Positions 22,501 through 31,678 of a DNA stretch of 31,678 nucleotides are shown here, one piece after another. The position numbers and the translations under genes are program-made. Source of the DNA: Porogramme epimiltina (taxonomy: Eukaryota > Basidiomycota > Agaricomycetes > Polyporales > Polyporaceae); contig FTLJ01000666.1 of the NCBI GenBank assembly GCA_900155495.1, positions 1-31,678 on the forward strand, read 5' to 3'. Each line of letters starts with the position of its first letter. Within the stretch, counting starts at the first letter, position 1. The notes under the pieces were generated by a model that was not told where the DNA came from, did not search any database, and worked only from the letters and a program-made list of their open reading frames with translations.

Positions 22501-23418
22501 CTTGTAAAGGGTCTTAAGCAGATTCTCATGGATGATGAAGTTTTGGTCGCGCTCCTGATCGTGGATTTTGATGTAGGTGAAGTCGGGGTGAACGCAAAGC
22601 GCCAGGTTGGACGGAAGCGTCCATGGCGTTGTCGTCCATGCAAGAAGTGAGGTCGTACGATCATCCACGAGCGGGAAAGAGATGGTAACAGCGGGGTCGT
22701 TGACGTCCTTGTATGCGAGGCCAGCCTCGAAGTTTGACAGGGGCGTCGTGCACCCGGTGGAATAGGGCATAACTTTGAGGCCGCGGTAGACCTGACCTTT
22801 TTGGAAAAGTTGCTGGAATGCCCACCAGACGCTCTCCATGAAGGTTGCATTCAAGGTCTTGTAGTCGTTGTCGAAGTCGATCCAGCGGCCCATCCGTTCG
22901 ACGGTCCGCCGCCACTCCGAGGAGTATCGCATGACGATGGCACGGCACTCAGCGTTGTATTTGTCAATGCCCATCTTCATGACGTCCTCCCGACCAGTGA
23001 TCCCGAGCTTCTTGTCAATCTCGTGCTCTACGGGGAGGCCGTGGGTGTCCCAACCAAACCGACGGATGACGTGGTGCCCACTCGCATGGGCATGCCTAGT
23101 CACGATATCCTAGCATCCCCAATTGAACAGCGTGTTAAGCGTGATCTAAGAGGTGGCGCACCTTGATAGTACCGGCGAGCAAGTGTCCATAATGAGGGAG
23201 ACCGGTAGCAAACGGTGGTCCGTCGTAGAACGTATATTTCGGCTTCCCCTCTGATAGCTTCAAACTTGTTTGAAAGGCGTCGATTTCTCTCCAATAGGCG
23301 ATGACCTTTTCCTCCTCCTTGGCGAAGTTAAAAGGCGCAGATACTGTGAATAGCCGAGTCAGGGCGGCGGCCGTAAACGCGTCGTTCGATGCTCACAGTT
23401 GTGCGGAGGAAATGTCAT
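19577..23418 (-). CDS. ILS1: Isoleucyl-tRNA synthetase, cytosolic
   Basis: This class I synthetase charges tRNA(Ile) in the cytosol. Twelve exons in gene order: 23397-23418, 23162-23343, 22402-23109, 22134-22349, 21988-22079, 21710-21935, 21491-21657, 21238-21429, 21104-21187, 20618-21050, 20340-20561 and 19577-20287. All phases agree and introns are 50-61 nt. The product is 1084 residues, close to yeast Ils1. The HIGH motif appears as HYGH in [26 protein letters not shown] follows. The editing (CP1) domain contains [14 protein letters not shown] and [15 protein letters not shown]. Further on come [27 protein letters not shown] and the KMSKS motif in [11 protein letters not shown]. An anticodon-binding helical domain ([12 protein letters not shown]) and the eukaryotic C-terminal extension complete it. 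No mitochondrial presequence is seen at MTFPPHNLSAPFNF. The first exon is only 22 nt. Confidence 0.97.
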
Positions 23419-23863
23419 TGTGTAGAGCGTACACGGAGGCTAGTAGCCCCCTAGCTAACGGAAGGTAGAGGATACGAGGAGAGCTGAGTCGTGCAGACGA
23501 GTCACCCCGACCTGCTCTCCTTCTCTAGTAGATAAGCGCCCATTGCCAAATAACGATCGGATCATCTTAGATCTACCCGTGAAATGCTCGGCCCGGGCCG
23601 TCCGCTCCACGAAAATACGGCATTCAAACGAAAACCAGAACCGACGGCAAACGCGACAGCCGTGGCCCATTCCGTGGGGTCAAAAGTAAACTAAGAAGAG
23701 GCTGCGAAAGCATCGACCATGATGCATGATGTGCGATAGCAAAACATGGACAGGTATTCGTACATACACAGCATACAATCCCTCGAGCCTGCCAAAACGG
23801 CGATGTCAGGCGGGACGATGAGCCAAATAATGTGATAGAAAGCATGCAGTACAGGTACATCGT
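23419..23863. other. Intergenic region, ILS1 promoter and RPL12 3' flank
   Basis: A 445-base spacer between two genes both read leftward. It must contain the isoleucyl-tRNA synthetase promoter and the L12 terminator region. I see no further gene or clear box. Confidence 0.5.
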
Positions 23864-24538
23864 CTACTCATCTGGGACCTCGAGCTCCCCGCTGTTGATC
23901 TGGTCAATGACATCGTGAGGGGGCTGGCCGTCGACCGTGCAGCCAACGCTCTGCGCGGTGCCGAGGATCTCCTTCACGCAGCCCGAGAGCTCCTTCGCGA
24001 GGGATTTTGACCGCATTGTGCGCGCAATGTCAACGATCTCATCGAAGGGGATGTTGCCACTGTGCTTGATGTTCTTCTCCTTCTTGCGGTCGCGTGGGGG
24101 CTCTGAACAAGGATGCGAATTAAGGCAAGACTACTCGGGAATCCATGCAGGTCCACGCACCCTTAAGAGCCTTGATGACAAGAGAGGAGGCGGAGGGGAC
24201 AACGTCAACCTTGGCTTGACGGTTTTGGATGGTAAGCTGGACGGTAACCCGGAGACCCTTCCACGCGCCAGTGGCCTTGGCGATATCTTCACCGACCTTC
24301 TTCGGCGACTGGAATACGGCGATGCTTAGGAACCTCAACTATATTCTAGCAGAAACATGGGACGTACGAGACCAAGGGGACCGATTTTGGGGGCAAGTGC
24401 CGACGAGGCACCGACTTCACCACCCGTAGCCCGCAGGTAGATGATCTTGATTTCGTTGGGGTCCTAGGAGAGCAGTGGGATGTCAGAGGAAGATGCAGGG
24501 TTCCTAGATCGATCCAGACGCACAAACTTGGGGGCCAT
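23864..24538 (-). CDS. RPL12: 60S ribosomal protein L12 (uL11)
   Basis: L12/uL11 binds the GTPase-associated centre of 25S rRNA at the base of the P-stalk. Exons in gene order are 24524-24538, 24368-24463, 24161-24308 and 23864-24102, giving exactly 165 residues, the usual eukaryotic length. The sequence opens [20 protein letters not shown] and continues [20 protein letters not shown], then [19 protein letters not shown]. After [17 protein letters not shown] it ends with [26 protein letters not shown]. All are uL11 hallmarks. The first exon encodes only five residues; an intron this close to the ATG is common in fungal ribosomal-protein genes. It is head-to-head with the Pho80-like cyclin across 371 bases. 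Confidence 0.97.
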
Positions 24539-24909
24539 GGCGGATGTGGAGGGGGAGGGAAGGAACGGCGGCGAGTATGGACGGTACGGCCGGAATGATC
24601 AGTCTAGTCTCCCGTGCGCCGTGTACTCCAGAATAAGGTTCAGCGGGGGCTGAGGAGCTATACAGGAGCTGCGGGAGATGCCGGACGCCTGGAGACGGAG
24701 GACCAGGCTCTGGCGGGGGGCTGGAAGATCTCGATTGAGTGCGGGGCGATCTACGCGACGGGTGCCGGATCGGGAAGGCGACCGCTGGCGTCCGCCGAGC
24801 CATCCACTGTGCTCGACGTGCGCTGCCACTTCGCCCGCTCTCCGCTCATCGTCGGCAACAGCGAGCTCAAGGCTGGACGATTGGCGCGCGCGGTCGCCGC
24901 AATGGGTGG
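24539..24909. promoter_or_regulatory. Divergent promoter region, RPL12 and Pho80-like cyclin
   Basis: This 371-base GC-rich spacer lies between two start codons facing apart. Expression of the strongly transcribed ribosomal gene and the cyclin may be linked through it. No clear TATA box is seen. Confidence 0.5.
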
Positions 24910-26139
24910 ATGGAATCTCCAGAGCGGGTCGAACTGCCGGCTGCCTTCGAAGACGTCGATGTAGACATCCTCGTCCAGCTCATAGGTCCGTCTTCTGTCT
25001 CAAGTTCCCCGCACTTCTCTCGCTCACCGTCCCCCAACTCACCAGCCGATATGATGGAGCGTTTGATGGCTCACAACGACCAAATACCACTCCTCCCGTG
25101 CGTTGACACTTGCAGGTCCCTCAGGGATCTATTGCCGATGATTGCAGCACGCACAGCGAAAGCCTCACTCGCTTCCATTCCCGTACCGCTCCTGCCATCT
25201 CCATCCTAGAATATTTACGACGTATCGTCAAATTCACGAAAGCCGAGGTACGTACCTTCAGAGCGACTATCGCGCGCGCAGGCATCGACGATGCTCATAT
25301 TCACCGCGCTCAGCGGACATGCCTGCTCCTCACTCTATACTACATCGATCAAATCTCCGTCCAGATGCCCCATTTCGTCTTGACCTCCCTCACCTGCCAC
25401 CGCTTCGTCATCGCGGCCATTGTGGTCTCCAGCAAATGCTTCTGTGACGTATTCAGCAGCAACAGCATCTACGCTAAAGTTGGCGGGATCCCCCTGGCCG
25501 AGCTCAACATGCTCGAGCGCGAGTTCCTCAAAGTGATAAAATGGAACCTCACGGTCAGTACCGCCCTTCTCCAGACATTTAGTCCTGCATACATTCGCAT
25601 CCCCTTCCTTCCCCCCTGTGTTCATTCAGCGTAACTGAACCGCTGCTCCCGCATCCTCCCTGCTCTGCGCATCCCGCATCCCAACCCCCTGTCTTGGGCA
25701 CACTGCCTCCGCCACACAGTCAAAACGCCAGGACCTCCAAGAGTACTACGTGAACCTCGTCCGCACCTTCAGCCGCGGCGGCTACGTCATCGCCGATGCG
25801 CAGTCCTCCAGCAGCAGCCTCTCGGACAGCGACGCCGACATGGACTACGAGACTTCCGCGCCCGCCTCCCCCGCGCCCGCGCCCACCCCGCAGCCGCACC
25901 CTGCATCCCCTCGCCCAAGCCGCAAGCGGCCGCGCGAGCCGTCCATGACGCAGCCCTCCGCCGTCCTCGTTGACGCCGCAACGCGCGCGCCCGGGGCCCC
26001 GCCGCCGCCGCCCACGCTCGAGCAGAACATGGCGTTCGCGGCGCTGCGCCAGGAGCAGCAGGCCGAACGCGGCCAGGCCGCGGACGCAACCGCCAATGCG
26101 GGCGCGGACGCGGACATGGACACCTCCGGATCTGGATAG
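24910..26139 (+). CDS. Pho80-like (Pho85-partner) cyclin
   Basis: Pho80-type cyclins bind and direct the Pho85 cyclin-dependent kinase in phosphate and nutrient signalling. Exons 24910-24985, 25046-25097, 25157-25247, 25314-25553 and 25720-26139 join in phase to give 292 residues. The N-terminal cyclin signature is ADMMERLMAHNDQIPL, then LTRFHSR and ISILEYLRRIVKFTK. The cyclin box continues with CLLLTLYYIDQI, LTCHRFVIAAIVVSSKCFCD, YAKVGGIPLAELNMLEREFL and LQEYYVNLVRTFSRGGY. The in-frame intron 25248-25313 was removed because the family reads directly from KFTKAE to RTCLLL. Intron 4 is 166 nt, unusually long here; I chose the acceptor at 25719 because it restores the normal spacing between WNLT and LQEYY. 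The last about 110 residues are a Ser/Asp- and then Ala/Pro-rich disordered tail. The ATG at 24910 is the only sensible start near the conserved PAAFEDVDVDILVQLI. Confidence 0.9.
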
Positions 26140-27701
26140 AGCTGTGGACGAGCGGACGGACCCTCCAGCCCAGAGCCCACCCCGGAGAGCCCGCCGCCCC
26201 TGTGCTCGGGCCGCACATCGCGCCATCTCACCCGCGGGCCGCGATATCGATCCACCCGCGCGGCGGGCTCGGGAGGGCAGGGGCGGGTATTCGGCTCGGA
26301 GGCGCGGTACCTGGCGGACCATGTGCATGCGTGCGGTGGGACGAGTCACGATCGTGCGCGCTGGCGAGCGAGCCCGGGAACGGAGTCACGGACGACGATA
26401 AGTAGCGTCGGGTTGGCATAAATTAAATTAGAGCGATTACTGGTACTGGGTGGTTGTGCGTGTGTTTCGATATAGCGGCACTACTGTAACACGATAGCTG
26501 TATATGATTCCGAGCGAGGACAAGGGGGAGGTGAGGTCCGACGTCGTCACCGGCCCTTTCTCGAACGAGCTCGAACTCTTCGGAGAGCGAGCGGGGTACG
26601 CGGGGTCTGGGACGCGGTGGGGGTGGCATCATCACGCGGGCACGAGATGTTGTGGGGTAAGGGTGAAAGAGGAGCATTCCCAAAGAGTGGCGCAAGTAAA
26701 TAACAACGGGTGCAAAAGGAGCGTCCGCGATCATACGATCGAACTACCTATATAGTGAGGACGACAGGGAGCGGATGTGGGCAAAGTTGCGAGTCCGACG
26801 CGAACCATGCGGAGGGGGGAAGGAGCAGTGTACCAGACCGAAACAGGGGGGGAAAGTGGCGTATTCTACGAGAGCGAAAAAGAGCGGGGTAAGGGAGGAT
26901 CCGGAGGGGGGCAAGCGCAATGGGTGGAATATGTGGGTACCAGTGATGCAATGAGTGTGTCGTGGCTATTCCGAGAATGAGACGGGGCGGGAGTCGAGAC
27001 GAGGCGAGACAAGACGCGTTCGCGAACCGAGCCAGCTATCCACGACCGGTGACGATGACGGAGCGCCGAGACACCGTCCGTATGCATAGAACTACGTCCA
27101 ACCAATGTATTCTCGACGACAGAGGTATATCGTACAGGCAGTTGAGACATTGGTGGCTTGTCGGTGTACGCTACGATAGGGGTAGGCGGGCCGTCTAAGC
27201 GAGGGGTGAAGCTGGCAACAGTCCATCATGCTGGGTGCCGTGCCGGGCACCAACGGGAGGTGGTGCTCGACGCGACGCAGCGGCGGCTGGCTGATGAAGG
27301 AGGGAGAGGGAGAGGGGGGCTGATTACGGGCGATGGCGAGGAACGATACACATGTGCAGGAACCGGGGCTCGTGAATGACGAGGGTGCGGTGAGATTGAC
27401 GGAGACAGGCAAGAGCCGGACAAGAGGAAATTTGAACCGAGAGAATGTGTGTGTGCGTGCATGTCAATCACGACAAAGAAGGGACAGGGATCGATTTTCC
27501 ATTCGCGGAACCTGGCGTCGACACGTCTGCGTCGACGCGATACCAGTACAGCGCGCGGGCGCGGGGCGCAACGAGCCAGCCGCCCCGAGCCCTTTTGCGC
27601 GGATCAACGTGCGTAACACCGACGAGCGGGACAGGGGAGCGCGGGGGCGACCGAAACCGACCACAACCCTCGAGAGGCCCCGGGAGCGCATCGCAGTGTG
27701 C
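26140..27701. other. Convergent intergenic region between cyclin and kinase genes
   Basis: This 1.56-kb gap separates two 3' ends. Much of it is purine-rich on +, so the kinase transcript (-) would have a pyrimidine-rich 3' UTR, like the region just after the Mei2 gene. A TATATA-like run near 26750 has no gene attached. The small open frames are short, overlapping and low in complexity. Nothing coding is supported. Confidence 0.6.
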
Positions 27702-30700
27702 TCACCGGCGAAGGGCAGACAGCATCTTCGCGAGCGCGTTGATCTGTCCCTTCTGCACCTTCCGTGGCGTTCCGTCGTGCGAGTCGCCAGCTCCGTCTCG
27801 CTCCCTGTTGCCGTCGCTGCCGCGGTCGAGGTCGGTCGTGCTCGTCGCCGCGTCCTGGCGCTGGCCGAGGGGCGACTTGGCCTGCTGGGGGCGCTCGTTG
27901 ATCGTATCCAAAGTGAGGTCCTTTGGTTTGTTCGCCCGCCGTTTGCGCACCGGCGGGCCTCCGAACTTCGCGTCGTCCGGGTTGGGATACATCTGCCGCG
28001 GCAGCTGGTACAGCTCCCACGGGGTGCCGGTCACGACTGAAAACGGCCGGAGAGTGAGAACGCCGAGCGCACTGTTATCCGATAGTGGTACTTACACTTG
28101 ACATTGGCCGGCATCTGCACCGGACGGCCATGCGAGTCCTGGGTATGCTTGCTGTTCTGGCTGCGCCAGCTCTGAGCGGAGACGCTCGTCGCCGCGGTCG
28201 ACACGCTGCGAGTGCTGCCGTTGCTGTAGCGCGTAAATCCAGACGTCGACGTGCCCGCGCTGGACATCGAGCTTCGCCAGTTGCTGGACGCCATCGAGCT
28301 CGCGCTCGATGCCAAGGGCCGCCCGCTGCGCGTGCTCGACGGCGAGATGCCGCGCTCCGAGCGCTTGTCGATGGCACCGCCGTACGGGCTTGCATAGCGC
28401 CTCTCGGGGCTTGTACGAGGGTGCGCAGTGCGGAAGGGGGAACCAGAAGACGACGTTCCCCAGGACGCACTGTCGGGCGGGCTGGCAGGGGCGTAGGGCG
28501 ACGCCTTGAGACGCCGACCACGTGTCCACGAACCGTTCTCGTCCTCCATGTCCCGATCGTGCCCACTGGCGTATGTCGACGAGTGGGGCGTCCGGGAAGG
28601 AGGGGTGGTGGGGGCATTGAGGCCCATGATGAGGTTCGTGACGTTGCTCGCGGTCGCGCCCATCTGCTTGCCGCCGCTCGGGAGCTCGGGAAGTGGGGGA
28701 ACATCTTCGACGGCAGGCTGCTGCTTGCTGGAGCCGGAAGTGCTGGTAGTCTTGCCAAACGACAGCTTCCACTTCGACGGCTTCTTGGAGATCGACGGCG
28801 TATCGGGACTTGGAGACGGGAGAGAAGCGGGAACAGAAGCGTTAACGAGGGACAACGGCGGCAGAGCCATGCCGGGGGAGATGGGATATTGCAGGGGAGG
28901 AACGTCGGGAGCGGGGGACATGGGCACGGCGCCCGATTGGCGCGATGTGCGCGAGATCTCGCGGGCGAGAGCTTGAGAGGCCTGAGCGAGGGTCTCGAGG
29001 GTCGCATCGTGCGCGTTTGAAGGCAGGGTAGGTGAGACAGCAGCGGAGACTGAGCCCTTGCCCTTACGAGCGCCGCGCTTCCGTCGCTTGTGAGTGGAGG
29101 CCGAGCGCGAGCCAGACTCGCCCTCCACCTCCGCATCGAGTTCATGATTGTCGTGATGGTCGTGAATGAGATCCCCGTGCATACTCTCTTCCTCGATCTT
29201 CCCGTCGGGCACGGAAGATAGCATGATCTGGCTTTCGAACTGGTCCTCGAAGGCCGGCCCGAGGGAAGGAGCCCGCGAGAGGTTGCGGGACGCGCGGCTG
29301 GACATCGCCTCGCCGGTAACGGAATTGCGCAATGAAGGACGGCGGGAGTGGGGAATGGAGTGCAAGCGGTGGCCCTGAACAGAGGTGATAGAGATCGTAC
29401 GAGCGTGGCCAGACATCGAGGGCCCCCCGAGGAGGGTGGGGAGGTCCCTGATCCAGTTGCCGAAGGCGCGCGCAGAGATGCGCTTGGAGTCGTCCTTCGG
29501 GTCGTCCAAAATGCAGAAGACGTTGTGGGCCAAGAACTCGGCGACCGGGAGCGTCATGCCGGAGAACCGCTGCATGAAAAAGTTGACGGGCTGTTGGCGG
29601 TAAAGCTCAAACGACGAGCACACGCCTAGCGTGGTGTCCGTCCAAGGGTTATAATGGTACAACCTGAGGGAAGATGTCAGGGCAGATCACACCATGCACA
29701 TGTGCTCGCACGCACATATTGATAAGCACGATACCAAGTGACCAGACGTCGGCTGCTCGCGGTGAATAAGTAGGGTGTAGGTTATTACGGCACTCTGAAA
29801 TATCAACATCGGTGAGCCACTTTGCGCAAGAGGGTGTGCAGATTATAGGCGCACCGAAACTCATGTAGGGCGCGCTGCCACAATCCATGTCCGCCGAGTC
29901 ATGGTCGGTGGTGGACAGGCCAAAGTCGGAGAGTTTGACGACGACCTTGCGCTCCGACCGACCGTCGGAGAGCGTGGTCCAGCCGTCTGTAACAATGAAG
30001 TTCTCCGGCTTGATATCCCGGTGGAACACGGAGTTGTCGTGGCAAGTGGCGACCGCGTCGCACATCTGCGAGAACATGGATGCGACGAGGCGGAGGCGAG
30101 TACGTGAGAGCAGCTGCGAAGGGTTGAGAGAGGAGAGGAGGCCAGGTGTTGGTGGCGTGCGAGAGGAGCAGCTTGAGTCCGAAGTGGGTGGCGAGGTCGA
30201 GAGGTCGGTTGCAGTTGGATCGGTTTCGTAGTGGTCGCGGGCTTGTTCGAGGAAATAAAAAAGGTCTTCACCGGGGACAAACTCGAGGAGAAGAAGCAAA
30301 AAGGAAGGGGTCTCGAGGGTGCGATGAAGCGTGACGATGTTGGGGTGAGCCGGGAGTGATTGGTGGATCGTAGCCTGGAAGATCTGTTCAGCAACCGGCC
30401 GTTGAGAGCGCATATATGCGCTTCTTACCTCGAACATCTGTGCTTCAAGAGCCTCCCTGTCGAGGTTCGCTTTTGAGAGCACCTTGATAGCATATTCGCG
30501 GCCGTACTCCGTCGACTGGTAACCGGGCGATCCGTCGTCGAGGTCCATGCGACCGAAGGCGGTGGCATGGCCATCGTCGGAAGGCTGAGGGCGCGACAGG
30601 ACTTCGCGCACGAGGTACACGACGGCGTAGCTGCCGGTACCCAGCTTTCGGACTACCTCAAACTCCCTCGCCGGTTCATCATAGTCGACCCGCGGCTCGG

Positions 30701-31202
30701 ATGAGCTTATCGGGACCCGGTCGATGACCTCGCCTTGAAGTTTCAGCCCCTCTCCGACCAAGTCACCGCGGGAGAGGACGTCGACGATAGCGGAGGATAT
30801 CGAAGAGCGTCCGCTCGCGGTCGAGCGACCGTCAAACGACGGCAGATTGGCGCGGAGGGGATGGGGCGAGCGGGGAATTGAACTGGGGAGTTGCCGAGGA
30901 GAGGAAGTGAGAGGAGAGCGATGGATCAGCTTGGAGGGGACGGTGGACAAGGGGGAGGGGAGGGGTGAGGGGTAGGTGGAGGCAGACGCAGACGAGGCGG
31001 GGGATAGAGCATGGGGGATGGAGATCGGTGTTACGGTAGGGAGAGGGCGGGCGGCGGGGACGATCCTGTCGTGGACGGCGAGCTTTGCGAATCTGGAAGA
31101 GCCATTTCGACGGTCGTCTTGGTCTCTGTCTCTACCGGGTGCGGGTGTGCGCTTCGAGGAGGACAGGGAGAGTGGGGGGAGCTGGACTGGATACTGCAAC
31201 AT
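27702..31202 (-). CDS. Ser/Thr protein kinase of the Ran1/Ksp1/Vhs1 type
   Basis: Kinases of this group act in nutrient signalling, mating or meiosis and autophagy. Exons in gene order are 30429-31202, 29855-30374, 29716-29794, 28096-29663 and 27702-28036, giving 1091 residues. After about 178 Ser/Pro-rich residues the catalytic domain begins with FEVVRKLGTGSYAVVYLV (glycine loop). Catalytic Lys is at about 240 (YAIKVLSK), HRDIKPEN at about 376-382 and DFG at about 408-410. The APE segment reads MSFE, with Glu supplied across an intron. WSLGIVLINMLYHYNPW continues subdomains IX-X, and the lobe ends near DPKDDSKRISA. An insert of about 40 Ser/Thr/Pro-rich residues sits near 309-350. The remaining more than 500 residues are low-complexity, ending in VTGTPWELYQLPRQMYP and a basic RKRR stretch. 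An AG just after the chosen ATG leaves open an upstream exon. Confidence 0.88.
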
Positions 31203-31678
31203 TAGAGGGCAAGCTAGATGTCGTAGGCCGGGGTAGACGGTTCTGCGCTCGAATCTTTCTCGAAAGAGAGAGTTGGGCGAGATGTCTGGGGAGAGGGGGT
31301 AGGCTACAGACGGACGAGAACTGGCTCGATATGCATGCAGATAGGCGGCGGCGGGCTGAGCCTGACCAGTCTACGGGGGGGTTGCTCTCCTATGAGCTCC
31401 TGTGGGGACACGGGGGAGACTCGGACGCCCCAGGACGTCTGCTCGGGAGACGGGAGCCTGGCTTGGGGGAAGCGATAGGCAGGCCGACTTGTGGGAGATG
31501 GCAGCAGGAAGCAAAGCTGGCGGGCGGGGATTGAAATGAGGCGCGGAGGGATGGCGGGGGGATGATATGCATGGAGGGAGGGGCCGTCAGAAAGGGGCTG
31601 AGGGGGGGGCCGCCGGGGGACTCGAGGGCGGGGAGGGAGGACTCACCGCTGCGACAACCACGACAAGCTGGGGGGACG
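31203..31678. other. Upstream flank of the kinase gene
   Basis: These 476 bases precede the chosen kinase start and run to the window edge. They are purine-rich on + and contain no supported gene. They may hold the 5' leader, or an additional 5' exon if the AG near 31196 is used as an acceptor. Confidence 0.4.

Noticed and set aside
28085..29020. 311-codon frame on + opposite the kinase tail
   Set aside because: It is the antisense shadow of the Ser/Pro-rich kinase C-terminus, with Arg-rich low-complexity sequence and no family match.
1..31678. Transposon, CRISPR, rRNA or tRNA content
   Set aside because: I found no transposase or reverse-transcriptase motifs, no regular spaced repeats and no tRNA- or rRNA-like sequence by reading; a dedicated scan was not possible.

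Overview
The window is nuclear DNA of a filamentous basidiomycete fungus, most likely an Agaricomycete. The coding regions are GC-rich and almost every gene is cut by several GT-AG introns of about 50-60 nt. Typical mushroom families are present: a Mei2-type RNA-binding protein, BTB proteins with the YDYxSDSD signature, a GT49-like protein, and a Ran1/Ksp1-type kinase. I rebuilt the gene models by joining reading frames across splice sites whose phases agree; no transcript data were available. I see no rRNA, tRNA, CRISPR array, transposase or reverse transcriptase.

Layout, left to right. (1) The 3' part of a Mei2-like RNA-binding protein gene on + (1-2781, cut at the left edge). (2) A 3.55-kb convergent gap (2782-6333), very GC-rich and G-skewed, with no credible protein gene. 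(3) A four-helix membrane protein on - (6334-7734), possibly DUF4436, divergent from (4) a GT49-like membrane-anchored protein on + (8537-9937). (5) A head-to-tail array of three paralogous BTB/POZ genes on - (10185-11587, 12515-14082, 14477-15913), sharing exon pattern, a mid-BTB acidic motif and a C-terminal four-cysteine knuckle. (6) A helix-rich, probably mitochondrial protein on - (16641-18107), divergent from (7) the spliceosomal zinc-finger protein Snu23 on + (18556-19400). (8) Cytosolic isoleucyl-tRNA synthetase on - (19577-23418, 12 exons). (9) Ribosomal protein L12/uL11 on - (23864-24538), divergent from (10) a Pho80-like cyclin on + (24910-26139). (11) A Ran1/Ksp1-like Ser/Thr kinase on - (27702-31202).

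The right half is a conserved housekeeping block: splicing, tRNA charging, ribosome, and nutrient or cell-cycle signalling. Mei2 and Ran1/Pat1 are antagonists in fission-yeast meiotic entry, so both arms of that switch lie within 31 kb, although the kinase here is only family-level similar. The middle (10-16 kb) is the accessory part, where the BTB trio looks like a lineage-specific tandem expansion. That array and the unexplained G-rich gap at 2.8-6.3 kb are the two places most worth a second look. I found no clear undescribed multi-gene system.
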